A stretch of 5,036 bases of DNA, taken from Pseudomonas sp. SST3 (GTDB lineage: Bacteria > Pseudomonadota > Gammaproteobacteria > Pseudomonadales > Pseudomonadaceae). Under the pieces are notes generated by a model. That model was given only the letters and a program-made list of their open reading frames with translations, did not search any database and was not told where the DNA came from. This document shows, piece by piece, positions 1-5,036 of the stretch; positions within the stretch are counted from its first letter, which is position 1, and every line of letters starts with the position of its first letter. A program made the position numbers and the translations under genes. The stretch lies in the NCBI RefSeq assembly GCF_003325755.1, contig NZ_QORI02000088.1, positions 1-5,036 on the forward strand. The letters run 5' to 3'.

Positions 1-11
1 ATCTTGGCCAT
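1..11 (-). CDS. Start of the next operon gene (partial, probably DUF5943-type protein)
   Basis: Only the first codons are present: ATG at 11-9, then GCC, AAG and the first two bases of the next codon, giving Met-Ala-Lys. A GGAG motif lies 10 nt upstream (25-22), which makes this a credible start. It begins 78 bp after the dipeptidase stop on the same strand, so co-transcription is plausible. In pseudomonads the gene after this type of dipeptidase is normally a conserved DUF5943-type protein (PA5397-like) followed by dgcA and dgcB for dimethylglycine demethylation. The identity rests on that synteny and on the short N-terminus, not on any domain seen here. Confidence 0.5.
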
Positions 12-43
12 GGAAACTTAACTCCAGAAAATTCGTTTTGATG

Positions 44-66
44 CCCGCCACGCGGATGGCGGCGGG
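44..66 (-). other. Small GC hairpin between dipeptidase and downstream gene
   Basis: CCCGCC at 44-49 is the reverse complement of GGCGGG at 61-66, with an 11-nt loop. CCGCC (45-49) can alternatively pair with GGCGG (58-62). On the transcribed strand the stem is not followed directly by a run of U, so it is a weak terminator candidate. It could be an mRNA processing or stability element between two co-transcribed genes. Confidence 0.3.
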
Positions 67-89
67 TGAAGGATTAAGCGAGCAGTGGC

Positions 90-1067
90 TTATTCGCCCC
101 AGACGTCCTTGAGCACGTTGACCCAGTTCTCGCCCATGATCTTGCGCACCACGCGCTCGCTGTGGCCGCGCTTGAGCAGGGTCTCGGTGAGGTTGGGGAA
201 CTCACCCACGGTGCGGATGCCAAGCGGGTTGATGATCTTGCCGAAGCTGGTCAGGCGGCGGGCGTAACCCTTGTCATGGGTGAGCATTTCGAAGAAATCC
301 TGGCCATGGCCCTGGGTGAAGTCGGTGCCGATGCCGATCGCGTCTTCGCCGACGATGTTCATGGTGTATTCGATGGCTTCGGCGTAGTCGTCGATGGTCG
401 AGTCGATGCCCTTGGCCAGGAACGGCGCGAACATGGTCACGCCGACAAAACCGCCATGGTCGGCGATGAACTTCAGCTCTTCATCGGACTTGTTGCGCGG
501 GTGTTCTTTAAGCCCGGACGGTAGGCAGTGGGAGTAGCACACCGGCTTTTTCGATTCGAGGATGACCTCTTCGCTGGTCTTGGAGCCCACGTGTGACAGG
601 TCGCACATGATGCCGACGCGGTTCATCTCGGCGACAATCTCACGACCGAAACCCGACAGGCCGCCATCGCGCTCATAGCAACCGGTGCCCACCAGATTCT
701 GGGTGTTGTAGCACATCTGCACCACGCCAACGCCGAGCTGCTTGAAGATCTCGACATAGCCGAGCTGGTCCTCAAAGGCATGGGCATTCTGGAAACCGAA
801 GATGATGCCAGTCTTGCCCTGCTCCTTGGCGCGGCGGATGTCAGCGGTGGTTTTCACCGGGATCACCAGATCGCTGTTCTCACGGATCAGGGTCTGGCTG
901 GCAACGATGTTATTGATCGTGGCCTGGAAGCCTTCCCACACCGACACCGTGCAGTTGGCGGCGGTGAGGCCACCTTTGCGCATGTCTTCGAACAGGTCGC
1001 GGTTCCACTTGGCAATAATCAGACCGTCGATAACGATGCTGTCGGCGTGCAACTCGGCTGGGCTCAT
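90..1067 (-). CDS. Membrane dipeptidase (M19) family protein of the dimethylglycine/glycine betaine cluster
   Basis: Encodes 325 aa resembling the renal dipeptidase (peptidase M19) TIM-barrel family and very like the Pseudomonas PA5396-type protein. That gene lies beside dgcAB and is reported to belong to the GbdR regulon; its substrate is unknown to me. Family features seen: DLSHV at 156-160 (His159), YSH at 178-180 (His180), HPRN at 189-192 (Arg191), GTDF at 247-250 (Asp249), and a C-terminal helix with MGENW at 311-315. The usual N-terminal HxD metal pair is absent (Leu16 and Ile18 after IVIDG), and the bridging Glu of the GxEG-like segment is Gln93 (FGFQNAH). There is no signal peptide, so it is probably cytoplasmic. 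The start at 1067 is chosen because AAGGGGA (1080-1074) sits 6 nt upstream and the family begins MSPAEL. The frame stays open up to a Met at 1199, but that extension looks non-coding. Catalytic dipeptidase activity is doubtful; membership of the family is firm. Confidence 0.93.
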   Translation of the reverse strand: MSPAELHADSIVIDGLIIAKWNRDLFEDMRKGGLTAANCTVSVWEGFQATINNIVASQTLIRENSDLVIPVKTTADIRRAKEQGKTGIIFGFQNAHAFEDQLGYVEIFKQLGVGVVQMCYNTQNLVGTGCYERDGGLSGFGREIVAEMNRVGIMCDLSHVGSKTSEEVILESKKPVCYSHCLPSGLKEHPRNKSDEELKFIADHGGFVGVTMFAPFLAKGIDSTIDDYAEAIEYTMNIVGEDAIGIGTDFTQGHGQDFFEMLTHDKGYARRLTSFGKIINPLGIRTVGEFPNLTETLLKRGHSERVVRKIMGENWVNVLKDVWGE

Positions 1068-1073
1068 CAGGCG

Positions 1074-1080
1074 TCCCCTT
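1074..1080 (-). promoter_or_regulatory. Ribosome binding site of the dipeptidase-like gene
   Basis: AAGGGGA on the minus strand, 6 nt before the ATG at 1067. It decides between the 325-aa start and the longer open frame beginning at 1199. Confidence 0.75.
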
Positions 1081-1161
1081 ATTGGCGATTCATGCGCCGA
1101 ATCGTCTGCCGGCGCTTTGGGGCCAGCATATGCCCAGGCACCGACGGAGCCGGGTGCAAAA

Positions 1162-1198
1162 ACGACAGGGGAATTGCCGAAAGCGTCAATCCACGACA
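1162..1198 (-). promoter_or_regulatory. Candidate AraC-family activator half-sites upstream of the dipeptidase-like gene
   Basis: On the minus strand three TGWCGY motifs occur: TGTCGT at 1198-1193, TGACGC at 1188-1183 and TGTCGT at 1167-1162. Their starts are 10 and 21 bp apart, close to one and two helical turns, and they lie about 100-130 bp upstream of the start codon. AraC-type regulators of the Pseudomonas GbdR/ArgR group bind tandem half-sites, and ArgR sites begin TGTCGC. Assigning these to GbdR is an inference from gene context. Confidence 0.3.
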
Positions 1199-1247
1199 AA
1201 GGCTATGCAGACATGCCTGACTGGCGGCTGTTCTTTGTCTGACGCTT
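1181..1247. repeat. Interrupted 15-nt inverted repeat in the divergent control region
   Basis: Left arm: AAGCGTCA (1181-1188), then 6 unmatched bases, then GACAAAG (1195-1201). Right arm: CTTTGTC directly joined to TGACGCTT (1233-1247). The right arm is the exact reverse complement of the left arm once the 6-nt insert is removed; the central spacer is 31 nt. It lies between divergently transcribed genes and overlaps the half-sites described for the dipeptidase promoter. It could be a regulator site pair or an RNA stem with a bulge in the leader of the plus-strand gene. Confidence 0.5.
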
Positions 1248-1285
1248 GAGCCAGAATTGCGCATCACGTGATATGAGACGGCGCA

Positions 1286-1687
1286 ATGAAATCGATTTTC
1301 CTGGCTTTGGCACTCATCGCAACCACCGCCCACGCGGCCGAAGACACCGACAGCACGCCGTGCGACGGCATCGAGAACGACCAGCAAACCCTGGAATGCG
1401 CCACCTATAACAAAACCACCGCCGAGCAATTGCTCAAGGATAACTATCAGGGGTTGCTGGAGCGCATGGGTTCGACCTACGGCAGCGACAAGACCAAACT
1501 GGCGGACATTACCGCCCGTCTGAAGGACGCGCAGCAGAAATGGGAAAAACTGCGTGACGCCGATTGTGCGGTGGACACCTTCCCGGCAGTGACCGGCACC
1601 AAGGCCTATGCGATTGCGCACAACGACTGCCTGGCGCGGATGAGTGATGAGCGGTCGGAGTTTTTGGAGTCGATTGGGCAGGAGTAA
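1286..1687 (+). CDS. Exported LprI/DUF1311-family protein (lysozyme-inhibitor-like)
   Basis: A 133-aa protein with a clear Sec signal peptide: Lys2, hydrophobic core 4-13, and a likely cleavage after AHA (15-17). The mature part is about 116 aa, mostly helical, with four cysteines (26, 38, 94, 115) that could form two disulfides in the periplasm. The segment LKDAQQKWEKLRDADC (79-94) matches the hallmark LxxAQxxWxxxRDxxC pattern of the LprI (DUF1311) domain, and the conserved C-terminal Cys with a following helix is present. M. tuberculosis LprI inhibits lysozyme, but most family members have no tested role, so that function is not claimed here. The start is set by the signal peptide; the ribosome site is weak (TGAG about 8 nt upstream). 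It is transcribed away from the dipeptidase gene and stands alone on its strand. The frame is intact. Confidence 0.87.
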   Translation: MKSIFLALALIATTAHAAEDTDSTPCDGIENDQQTLECATYNKTTAEQLLKDNYQGLLERMGSTYGSDKTKLADITARLKDAQQKWEKLRDADCAVDTFPAVTGTKAYAIAHNDCLARMSDERSEFLESIGQE

Positions 1688-1730
1688 ACACCCTTCACGC
1701 GACCAGGCCGTGCAAAGGGCTGCGCCACGC

Positions 1731-2696
1731 TCAAGCCATGAAAGGTGACTTGAACGGCCTTTTGGTCAAGGGTGAGGCTGGCTCGTAGGCATACCCCAGC
1801 GCGGTGATATCCATCACCTCACGGATACGACGAGTCCAGGGTTTGATCACATCATCGTAATTATGCCCGGTGGGGCCATCCTGCATCGGGCAGTAATGAG
1901 GCGCCAGTGCGGGCTTATCCAGCATCATTTGCGCCTGCCAGTCGGCCCAGATTTTGTCGATGAAACAATGATGCAGAAAAAATACTGGATCTTCGGGCGA
2001 GGTCATCGCCAGCATGTTGCCGCCAATCCATAAATGGACGCGGTTGTGCAATTTGAGAACCAGGGGTGGTGACTTGCGGGTCGCCCTTCTGAGTGATCCA
2101 GCCTTCGAGTCGGTTTCTAAAGCCTCTATTGAACGGACTCGACGTGTAGTTCGGCTCGTCATACAGCTCTTCATTCATTGCCATCTGCAAGTCCGCGGCC
2201 GTCGGCAGCGAGTTGACCAAAACGTGAGAACTGGCGCTTTAACCCCGCCCCCGGCAGCCCATCTTCCGGATAGGCAGGCACAGGCCAATTGCCGTATCGG
2301 TACGCGAAGGGTCCATCCTGCACCCTGAATTCATCGGCAGCGTCACCGTCCCCCCCCAGCAGGCTTTGCTCCCACACCGGCGAATTCGTCGGGTCTGCCG
2401 CGTCCAATGTCCAATCCCAGTAAGGCAGCGTGATACCGGGCGTGATGGCCTGAAGGTCGGCTTCCAACTGCAACAACATTTCACGATGCCAAGGGTAAAA
2501 AAGCCGGCCCCAAGTGGGCGCCATTACGATAGTCGGGATCTTGGGGTTCATCAGGGTGAACGGTAGGTACCATCACTGCGTGATGCCAATGCACATACTT
2601 GTCGTATCCGCCATTACCCTTAAGGGCCAACAGCGTATTGGTAAACGCTAGCCGTTCAGGCCCGCTCAGTTTTCGAATTTCCTTGCGAATATTCAT
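1731..2696 (-). pseudogene. Tyrosinase (copper monooxygenase) with three +1 frameshifts
   Basis: Three minus-strand reading frames join into one 320-aa bacterial tyrosinase, a type-3 copper enzyme that oxidises phenols to o-quinones. The breaks are one extra base in the A6 run 2497-2502, one in 2217-2222, and one in 2052-2054. Removing them gives, in order: an N-terminal helix MNIRKEIRKLSGPERLAF; the CuA region with YVHWHHAVM (His38/39), AHLGPAF (His61) and YPWHREM (His70); PYWDWTLD (91-98); FRNRLEGW (192-199); then the CuB region with LHNRVHLWIGG (His216, His220) and DPVFFLHHCFIDKIW (His241/242). All six copper histidines appear retained and no in-frame stop remains. There is no signal peptide or caddie-protein neighbour. 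The ATG at 2696 follows a G-rich ribosome site and fits the family start; another ATG at 2723 lacks one. As written, translation ends after about 70 residues. The breaks may be sequencing errors. Confidence 0.87.
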
Positions 2697-2776
2697 TGCC
2701 CGCCCCCCTCGTCGCAAAAACATGGGACCGCGTACCGGCCCCTGCTGCGAATCTAGTTGGGGAACCCATCAAGATC

Positions 2777-2796
2777 TACTGTCAGATCTGACAGTA
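2777..2796. promoter_or_regulatory. Perfect 20-bp palindrome, probable repressor operator
   Basis: TACTGTCAGATCTGACAGTA equals its own reverse complement over all 20 bases. It sits 81 bp from the tyrosinase start (2696) and 92 bp from the DUF3010 start (2888), inside their divergent spacer. The size and gap-free dyad fit an operator for a dimeric TetR-like or similar repressor. No such regulator gene is in the window, so the cognate protein is unknown. A second AGATCT lies at 2772-2777. Confidence 0.6.
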
Positions 2797-2887
2797 TCAG
2801 CACTATCTCCGACGGATGGTCAGCTCCTCTCGAACGAACCGAGCCTGTTTACCATCCGTGCCCTCTTTTCCTGCTCAAGGCAACGCC

Positions 2888-3305
2888 ATGATTTATTTGC
2901 GGCATCGAAATCAAAGGCAGCGAAGCCATCATCGCCCTCGCCGCCCTGGACAACCAGGCGCTGACCCACGTCGCCCTGGCGACCAAGAAAATCGCCCTCG
3001 ACGATGACGATGAAGCGGCCAACGTCAAAGCCTTCGCCGCTCAGGTGAAAGCGTTTGTGCAGGACAACGCCATCACTCGCATCGCCATCAAGAAGCGCAG
3101 CAAAAAAGGTGAATTCGCCGGTGGCCCAACGACGTTCAAGATTGAAGGGGTGCTTCAACTGCTGGAGGGGGTGGAGGTGACGCTGTTGTCGCCGCAGACC
3201 ATCAATGCGCAGAACAAAAAGCACACCTTTGATCTGCCCGCGACGCTTAACAAGTACCAGCATGAAGCCTACAAGGCGGCATGCTCGGCCCTGGTAAAGA
3301 AATAA
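2888..3305 (+). pseudogene. DUF3010-family protein with a +1 frameshift at codon 4
   Basis: Read from ATG 2888 with one base removed from TTT 2896-2898, this is a 138-aa protein beginning MIYCGIEIKGSEA, as DUF3010 proteins do. AAGG lies 7 nt before the ATG. The body carries the family's conserved stretches LATKKIALDDDDEAANVKAF, RIAIKKRSKKGEFAGG, PTTFKIEGVLQLLEG, LLSPQTINAQNKKH and NKYQHEAYKAACSALVKK, with no stop or gap. The function of the family is unknown; the GIEIKGSEAIIAL opening strand resembles RNase H-fold starts, which is only a guess. As written, the ATG frame leaves the protein after three codons. The intact frame runs back to a TGA at 2889, so it could start only at a rare codon (ATT 2895) or internally (GTG 3045, giving 86 aa). 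A sequencing error is the simplest explanation. It converges on the ATPase gene, 31 bp away. Confidence 0.85.
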
Positions 3306-3336
3306 ACCACCTCCGCTCTCTTTAGAAGCCGGCCTT

Positions 3337-4519
3337 TTAGCGCGGTGTAAGGCTCTTGTGTTGCAGCCAGTCACCGAAGGTGTTGTCCTCCAGGGCATAG
3401 CCGCCTCGGCTCGACTTCCACACCAGTTCCTTGTCGCGCAGGGCATCGATGCAGGCCTGGATGGTCTGGGTACCCGGCACCACGTCGCTACCCATCTTTT
3501 CCAGCGCCTTGCTGACAGCCGTGAGGGTGCTATCGGTGAATGGCGCGAAGGGTTCGTTGTTTTGAGAACGCTCCACCATCACCTCCAGCACGGCGCGCTG
3601 CGGGATGGTCAGGGCGTTCCAGGCGCTTTCGAACTCGGTCCATACACCCGCGCGCAGCAGTTCTGCGCGACTGTGCAGCAGTTGGCCAAGATTGCTCGCC
3701 TCGCCCAACTCCAATGCGACTTCACCGATGATCGTGCGCAACATCTCGGGACGCCGACCTACCCGCTCAAACGCCTCATCAATATCAGCCGCGTTGAATT
3801 GGTTGTTCTGGGCTAGGTGCGCGTTGAGGTGCACGGTGTAGGCCTGGGTGAACGCTTTGCCCAGCAGCGGAAACGGCGTGATGCTGGAACCGAAGAATGG
3901 CTGGCTTTTACCCAATACCAAATGGGCGAGTTTGTCGCGATTGGATCCGGTAAACACCAGGCGCAAACCGCTGCCCTCCTCGTCACGGCCTTGGTTGAGC
4001 TGATCCCGGGCAGCCTTCAACGCGAACATCGCATTGATACCTGACTCGGTGGTTAATGCGTGCTGTGCTTCGTCAATCACCAGTACAACGGGTTTTTCTG
4101 CAGCCCTATGGTAGCAATTCCAACGCTTGGGTCAGCGTCGCACCGACAGGCAATTGTGGCTTGGTAAAGTCCCAGGAAAGCGTACGCAGAAAGCTTAGTT
4201 TCTCGATGCCAATGTTCTTTGCCAGTTTGCGAATGCCCTTTTCAAACGGCACCAACGCCCCCGCAATGGCACTCGCGATCAGCTCGGCGGGGTCTTTTTC
4301 CTTGTCGGCCCACAGGTCGACATACACCGCCAGCCAGCCCCGCAGCTGACATTCCGGAATCAGGTCTTCGCGCAGAAAAGTGCTTTTGCCCGTGCGTCGG
4401 GGCGCCGCGAGAAAACAGGCCGGAGGTGAAATCCTGAATACCGGCCCCCACCAGGCCATCGGCAATACTGCTTGCCAGGGTGGGGCGGCGAAAACACAAA
4501 AGCCGCTGTGCTTGGACAT
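3337..4519 (-). pseudogene. AAA/archaeal-type ATPase with C-terminal winged-helix-like region, frame broken three times
   Basis: Repaired, this gives a 393-aa ATP-binding protein of a type common in Pseudomonas, function unknown. Repairs: one base added near the T4 run 4498-4501, one removed from the A4 run 4412-4415, one removed at 4110-4111. The start is MSKHSGF at 4519. Walker A is APRRTGKS (about 39-46), with Ala in place of the first Gly and an RRTGKS core as in archaeal-type P-loop ATPases. Walker B is VVLVIDEAQHAL, and a sensor-1-like segment is LVFTGSNRDKL. A helical lid follows (RVGRRPEMLRTIIGEVALELGEA), then a C-terminal segment with TIPQRAVLEVMV and QTIQACIDALRDKELVWKSS, which reads like a winged helix. 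No transmembrane segment is seen. The 744-nt portion 3337-4080 is intact and holds Walker B onward; as written it is cut off from Walker A. A strong promoter precedes the gene at 4567-4594. A role in DNA or plasmid/phage biology is a guess. Confidence 0.8.
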
Positions 4520-4544
4520 GGTTTTATACTCAAATTATGGAAAA

Positions 4545-4583
4545 TGACTATAAAATTATAGCCGAGAGTATAATTGACTATAA
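4545..4583. repeat. Paired TGACTATAA repeats around the ATPase promoter
   Basis: TGACTATAA occurs at 4545-4553 and again at 4575-4583, 30 bp apart. The first is part of an inverted repeat CTATAA-AA-TTATAG (4548-4561). A second inverted pair, TTATACT (4524-4530) and AGTATAA (4567-4573), encloses the region. One repeat lies in the spacer between the -35 and -10 boxes and the other just downstream of the expected start of transcription, an arrangement typical of a repressor operator. The regulator is not identifiable here. Confidence 0.5.
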
Positions 4584-4594
4584 TTGTCCGTCAA
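4567..4594 (-). promoter_or_regulatory. Strong sigma-70 promoter for the ATPase gene
   Basis: Minus-strand TTGACG (4594-4589) and TATACT (4572-4567) match the -35 and -10 consensus at 5 of 6 positions each, with a 16-bp spacer. Transcription would start near 4560, leaving a leader of about 40 nt before ATG 4519. The -35 box overlaps the stop codon of the upstream regulator gene. A second possible -10, TATAAT (4560-4555), has a poorer -35 (TTATAG) 17 bp away. Confidence 0.65.
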
Positions 4595-5036
4595 ACCACC
4601 TCCCGTCGCCGATCCTCCCGCGGGCATTTGGCAAACCTTGCGCGATAGCTCCTGGTGAAATACGACGGTGACTCAAACCCGCACGCAATACTCACTTCCA
4701 GCACGCTCATGTCGCTCTGGCGCAGCAGTTTTCGGGCTTTTTCCAGGCGCAGGCCCAGGTAGAAATTACTGGGGGTGTCATTCAGGTGCAGGCGAAACAG
4801 CCGCTCCAGTTGGCGTCGGGTGACCTTGATCGTTTCGGCCAGGGCCAAGGTGCTCAGGGGCGGTTCGGTGTGCTGTTCCATTTCGCCGATCACCTGCACC
4901 AGTTTCTTGTTATTGATGCCGTAGCGCGTGGCGATCTGCATGCGCTGGTGGTCCTTGCGAGGGCGGATGCGGCCAAGTACGAATTGCTCGGAAACCTGGA
5001 TCGCCAGCTCCGGGCCATGGGCCTGGGCGATGAGAT
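4591..5036 (-). CDS. C-terminal part of a GlxA-type AraC-family regulator (CdhR/GbdR group, probably CdhR)
   Basis: The frame is open from the window edge to the TGA at 4593-4591, giving the last 147 aa; the N-terminal DJ-1/PfpI-like sensor domain lies outside. The visible part starts at the end of that domain (ELAIQVSEQFVLGRIRP), followed by the linker QRMQIATRYGINNKKLVQVI. The AraC DNA-binding domain then has two helix-turn-helix units: LALAETIKVTRRQLERLF with HLNDTPSNFYLGLRLEKARK, and MSVLEVSIACGFESPSYFTR with the closing RARFAKCPREDRR. Pseudomonas regulators of this group sense choline-derived compounds (GbdR: glycine betaine and dimethylglycine; CdhR: carnitine) or arginine (ArgR). The linker and position beside the PA5396-type dipeptidase favour CdhR from memory of those proteins, but I could not align them. 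The frame is intact, unlike the neighbouring ATPase. Confidence 0.85.
   Translation of the reverse strand, partial: LIAQAHGPELAIQVSEQFVLGRIRPRKDHQRMQIATRYGINNKKLVQVIGEMEQHTEPPLSTLALAETIKVTRRQLERLFRLHLNDTPSNFYLGLRLEKARKLLRQSDMSVLEVSIACGFESPSYFTRSYRARFAKCPREDRRREVV

Noticed and set aside
1068..1199. N-terminal extension of the dipeptidase gene to a Met at 1199
   Set aside because: The extra 44 codons lack family similarity, overlap the control repeats, and AAGGGGA sits correctly before ATG 1067.
780..1242. Two overlapping 146-aa plus-strand open frames
   Set aside because: They lie opposite the dipeptidase gene in other frames and show no domain-like sequence.
1263..1272. 10-bp palindrome ATCACGTGAT before the LprI-like start
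   Set aside because: Several 10-bp palindromes are expected by chance in 5 kb; position alone is not enough.
1079..1621. 180-aa minus-strand open frame
   Set aside because: It is antisense to the LprI-like gene with its clear signal peptide and continues into the control region; no recognisable protein features.
1688..1730. Possible bidirectional terminator between LprI-like and tyrosinase genes
   Set aside because: Only a 4-bp CACG/CGTG stem was found, with no T-run.
2052..2502. Programmed ribosomal frameshifting in the tyrosinase
   Set aside because: Three successive shifts in one gene, at unrelated sequences and without known slippery heptamers, are not plausible as a programmed mechanism.
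3306..3336. Possible terminator between the convergent DUF3010 and ATPase genes
   Set aside because: Contains only the GCCGGC palindrome with no loop and a short T-run; not a convincing stem-loop.
2820..3446. 208-aa minus-strand open frame
   Set aside because: It is antisense to the strongly conserved DUF3010 sequence and to the end of the ATPase; a GC-rich shadow frame.
3358..4044. Several plus-strand open frames opposite the ATPase
   Set aside because: The minus-strand translation carries the Walker B and family motifs; the plus frames are arginine- and alanine-rich shadows.
4498..4501. TTG at 4499 as the true ATPase start, avoiding one frame change
   Set aside because: No ribosome site precedes it, and it would drop the MSKHSGF start that fits the family; kept as a minor alternative.

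Overview
The window looks like chromosomal DNA from a fluorescent-group Pseudomonas. The proteins read like Pseudomonas proteins throughout, most of the DNA is GC-rich, and two genes at the edges belong to the choline/glycine betaine/carnitine catabolism neighbourhood known from P. aeruginosa and P. putida. These two are an M19-family dipeptidase homologue (the PA5396/PP_0308 type) on the left and a GlxA-type AraC regulator (CdhR/GbdR group) on the right, both on the minus strand. All family assignments were made by eye from the translations; no database search was run.

Layout, left to right. (1) Positions 1-11 hold the first codons of a minus-strand gene with a good ribosome binding site, probably the DUF5943-type gene that precedes dgcAB in pseudomonads. 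(2) 90-1067 minus is the intact dipeptidase-like protein. (3) 1068-1285 is a divergent control region with an unusual 15-nt inverted repeat and phased TGWCGY half-sites. (4) 1286-1687 plus is a small exported LprI/DUF1311-like protein. (5) 1731-2696 minus is a tyrosinase broken by three single-base insertions. (6) 2697-2887 is a divergent spacer with a perfect 20-bp palindrome. (7) 2888-3305 plus is a DUF3010 protein with one extra base near codon 4. (8) 3337-4519 minus is an AAA/archaeal-type ATPase with a C-terminal winged-helix-like region, broken at three places. (9) 4520-4590 is a very AT-rich promoter/operator for the ATPase. (10) 4591-5036 minus is the C-terminal part of the AraC regulator.

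The edge genes belong together: the regulator group controls, and the dipeptidase-like gene travels with, quaternary-amine catabolism. The tyrosinase, DUF3010 and ATPase genes between them have no evident link to that pathway and look like an accessory insertion.

The most striking global signal is that all seven frame breaks fall between about 2050 and 4500. Six are one extra base and one is a missing base, and each is in or beside a short base run. The flanking protein sequence is intact and family-like on both sides of every break. Uncorrected sequencing or assembly error explains this better than gene decay, though decay cannot be excluded. I found no convincing new biological system. The best candidates for a second look are the metal-ligand-poor dipeptidase homologue, the 20-bp operator-like palindrome and the repeat-bearing ATPase promoter. 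I saw no RNA genes, CRISPR arrays, insertion-sequence ends or strong terminators.
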